Part shown: piece after piece, positions 61,580 through 64,000 of the stretch
How the letters are laid out: the number at the start of each line of letters is the position of its first letter
How positions within the stretch are numbered: the stretch's first letter is position 1
NCBI GenBank assembly: GCA_973895155.1
Contig: OZ316898.1
Coordinates: 13,950,001-14,014,000 of the forward strand
DNA: 64,000 nucleotides
DNA from: Marsupella aquatica
Lineage: Eukaryota; Marchantiophyta
Direction of reading: 5' to 3'
Position numbers and translations under genes: made by a program
Notes under the pieces: model-generated
The model's database searches: none
Seen by the model: the letters and a program-made list of their open reading frames with translations, nothing else
What the model was told of the DNA's origin: nothing

Positions 61580-62990
61580 AATCTCAACGAGAAAGGTTCC
61601 TTCCTTCAGACTTTTTCAGAGAAACTCCACTTGTAATTTCCGAACGGCTTCAACCTAATACTTCGAAGGTAACAACCCCCGTCCAGTAAGAACGGCATAA
61701 GAAGCCCTTCATTCCCGTGCTGCCATTTCCTGTTGCCGCGCTTTTCACGATACCGACGACACTAATCCCTAAACTCCTATGTGCTGTATCATTTTCTCCT
61801 CTCGCCTCCGAAATCTTATACCGCGCACTCCTGTCCACTTTCCACGTCCTTCCGTCGAAAGGTTCATTGCCCCTCCTCAGTCTTCGCCATTTCCAAAAGG
61901 CCTGCTACGCCCTTCCACCACAGACCACTATCAACTATTCTAAGCACTTCACGACGCGGTCGAAACACAGACGAGCTGCTGCGTTGCATACTACCTCACC
62001 TCGTCGCACTCCTCTTCGACCGCCGAACGTACCGCCTCTAATCCGCACATATCGCCGCGCATAAGCGCAAAACGAAATAGCCAAGCACTTTCCGCCGCCA
62101 CCTTCGCCAAAACAGAGACACACAACTCTTTCACCTCCGATTACGCCTCCATCACCCTTCCAACTCCTCTATCCCGCCAATCCGCTAGAGCCGTAATCTA
62201 CCGTGATAGTAGTCTCCCCTTCCACCACTCCAGCGACTTCGCCACTTTGCAGCGCTCAACTCAACTCAACTCCCTCGTCGTTCTTGTCTCTCGGCCAAGG
62301 CCAAGTCCGCTCCCACCATTCGCGCTTCGCGGTTGGCCCGATTTGAACGCACAGCACAGGTTACATTATCTTCCAGTACCACCTGAATCCTGTTTTGTCC
62401 AAGCTGCAAAGGACAAACTTGTACTCACATTCAAGAGTCGGGAGCAGCAACCGAAGCATGATTTTGACTTCCCATCGTAGCTTCCCTATAAGCTTATTCT
62501 TCGTCAAACCATCCTCCTATTAGTGTGCGCAAAAGTCCCTCCTACGGTCAGCTCACTCACACGCCGGGCCGCCATAGCCAACCCCTTGCTCGCCCGCCAA
62601 CGAACCAATAAACCTCCCCCGTCTTCCCGCTCCCTGCTACTACTACTCACTGTACTCAAAACACACCCTCGTCCCCGTCCCGTCCCGTTCACTTGCCCTC
62701 GTCCTGTCCTGTCCCGTCCCGTCCGTCAGTCCCTCCCGCCACCGACTCTAGACCGGAGCAGCCTTGCGTGCGGGGTCCAATCTTCGTCACCGCACGTCCC
62801 GTGGTTTCTATTCGGTTCAAATGTTGTTGTTCTTCGGGGTCTTCTTGCAGGCGTAGACCCCAATCTGACCGTTGATTTTTCGGTACGGATGGACCCTGGC
62901 TCAGTCGCTCGCTCGTGGGCTTTTTTTTGGTTTGTTTTTTGTGTGTGTTTTTGGGTTTTTACAAAGAATTTGACATAGTGTGTAATGGTA
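61580..62990. promoter_or_regulatory. pyrimidine-rich upstream region of NC2-alpha, possibly bidirectional
   Basis: The plus strand is C/T-rich with many cctcc and cactc runs, including a cccgt pentamer array at about 62665-62728. It lies upstream of the minus-strand NC2-alpha ATG at 61575. The frames across it are low-complexity Pro/Ser/Arg text. It may hold the NC2-alpha 5' UTR and promoter, and perhaps a second start toward the plus strand, but no downstream gene is visible before the window ends. Confidence 0.35.
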
Positions 62991-64000
62991 AGGACGTATC
63001 CCAATTGGCCTGAAGTTAATTAATGAATGTTTAACACATGTTCTGAACTTCTCTAACTAGTTTTCTAACCATCAAGCAGTCAATCTGCTGCTCTTTCATC
63101 ATCATTCCATGGCGCCTTTTCAGGAGTTGCTCTTGGGGTTTCATAATAGGGTGTCTCAAACTTTCAGGCCTGCAGAAAAAATCTGTTCTAAATTATGGAA
63201 AAGAAACTTGTCCTGAAACTAACTATTATTAAAGCTGGTGGAACCAAAACCGAGCACCTTGTGGCAGGGTAATCCTTAGGTGTGACCTATGTCAGCCTCG
63301 GGGAAGGAGAAAATGCTAGGAATTTCCATAATCTGTTTTCTATAATTTATGTACTAGCCATTAGACGTCTGGATTTAAGGTTTTTTGTGTATTATTTCCT
63401 AATCATCATATGCTCCTAGATTAAGGATGATCTTTAGATTGTGGAGAATGGGGGCTTCGACTCGGTGGGAAACAATCTAGCAATTTATTGGCCAAAAGTA
63501 GCAGTATGTTTTTGGGGAGGTGGAATTGGCGAAAATTTGAATCCAAAAAGTACGCTGCCTTGAGGTACTCTCGATTACGGTGTCAGGATTTAGCACCATT
63601 ATTTTATTACAGTTTTGGGCTCCACTGTACTTTTGAGGGGAATTTGTAGTGGAGTTATAAGCTGAGATAGGATCCTTTTCCTAAAGGCTTTATTTGGATA
63701 CGAGTTTCTAAGCTCCTATAGGGTTTATAGACAACACCAGCCTGACTGCCTATTTTCATAAGTAGAGCTCTTGTGCTTTCAGTTCCAACGTAGGGGTGCC
63801 CCAAAGTCACGGCCTCCTGTAGATCAGTGCCACACGAGTCATCATGATCACCAAGATGAAATTAAGACCTCAGACCAGTTGGTCCTGTTGAATTCATAGG
63901 TTTGTTATCAAATGTTTGATTGATTTGAAAAGACACAGAAACCACTCCCGTTACCTACACTTGGCTAGGGAAGCAGGAAGCTGCTAGGCAGAGGAAACGT
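62991..64000. other. intergenic, nothing identified
   Basis: No gene, RNA or structured repeat is supported in the last kilobase. Confidence 0.4.

Noticed and set aside
62523-62978. 151-codon frame rich in Pro, Ser and Arg
   Set aside because: Created by C/T-rich repeats; ends in a T-rich tract and lacks any conserved segment.

Overview
This window reads as nuclear DNA of a land plant. It contains genes split by GT-AG introns, a UDP-galactose 4-epimerase and an NC2-alpha (DRAP1) corepressor with plant-like sequence, remains of a gibberellin-type CYP88 P450, Ty1/copia LTR remnants and hAT-like MITEs. Gene density is low and most of the DNA is decayed repeat. An early-diverging lineage (bryophyte or lycophyte) seems most likely, but that is inference; no marker in the window fixes the species.

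Layout. (1) 0.4-7.3 kb: a broken multi-exon locus encoding, in order, a novel N-terminal region, a basic linker, a ParB/sulfiredoxin-like domain, a beta-class DNA amino-methyltransferase-like domain and an FCP1/NIF-type phosphatase-like domain. Eleven copies of a roughly 20-bp palindrome sit in this locus and I saw none elsewhere. (2) 7.3-33 kb: gene-poor DNA with a broken short-chain dehydrogenase, three hAT-like MITEs with perfect 8-bp target duplications, solo copia LTRs, small tandem duplications and a copia 3' end. (3) 33.8-37.8 kb: an apparently intact intronless gene for an 809-residue (or 771-residue) membrane-associated protein of unknown function. (4) 39.6-42.7 kb, minus strand: a decayed CYP88-like P450. 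(5) 43-52 kb: two purine-rich minisatellites, a SINE-like head, simple repeats. (6) 53.0-56.1 kb: an intact nine-exon UDP-glucose/galactose 4-epimerase gene. (7) 56.8-57.1 kb: a 63-bp tandem repeat. (8) 58.8-61.6 kb, minus strand: the NC2-alpha gene, followed by a pyrimidine-rich segment that may be its promoter or a divergent one.

Only three loci look functional: the membrane protein, the epimerase and NC2-alpha. They have no evident pathway link. The strongest candidate for something undescribed is the 5' locus. It joins bacterial-style DNA-modification parts (ParB-like plus methyltransferase) to a eukaryotic phosphatase-like domain, with palindromes lying inside its introns. It is now inactivated, and all its internal in-frame stops fit C-to-T changes.
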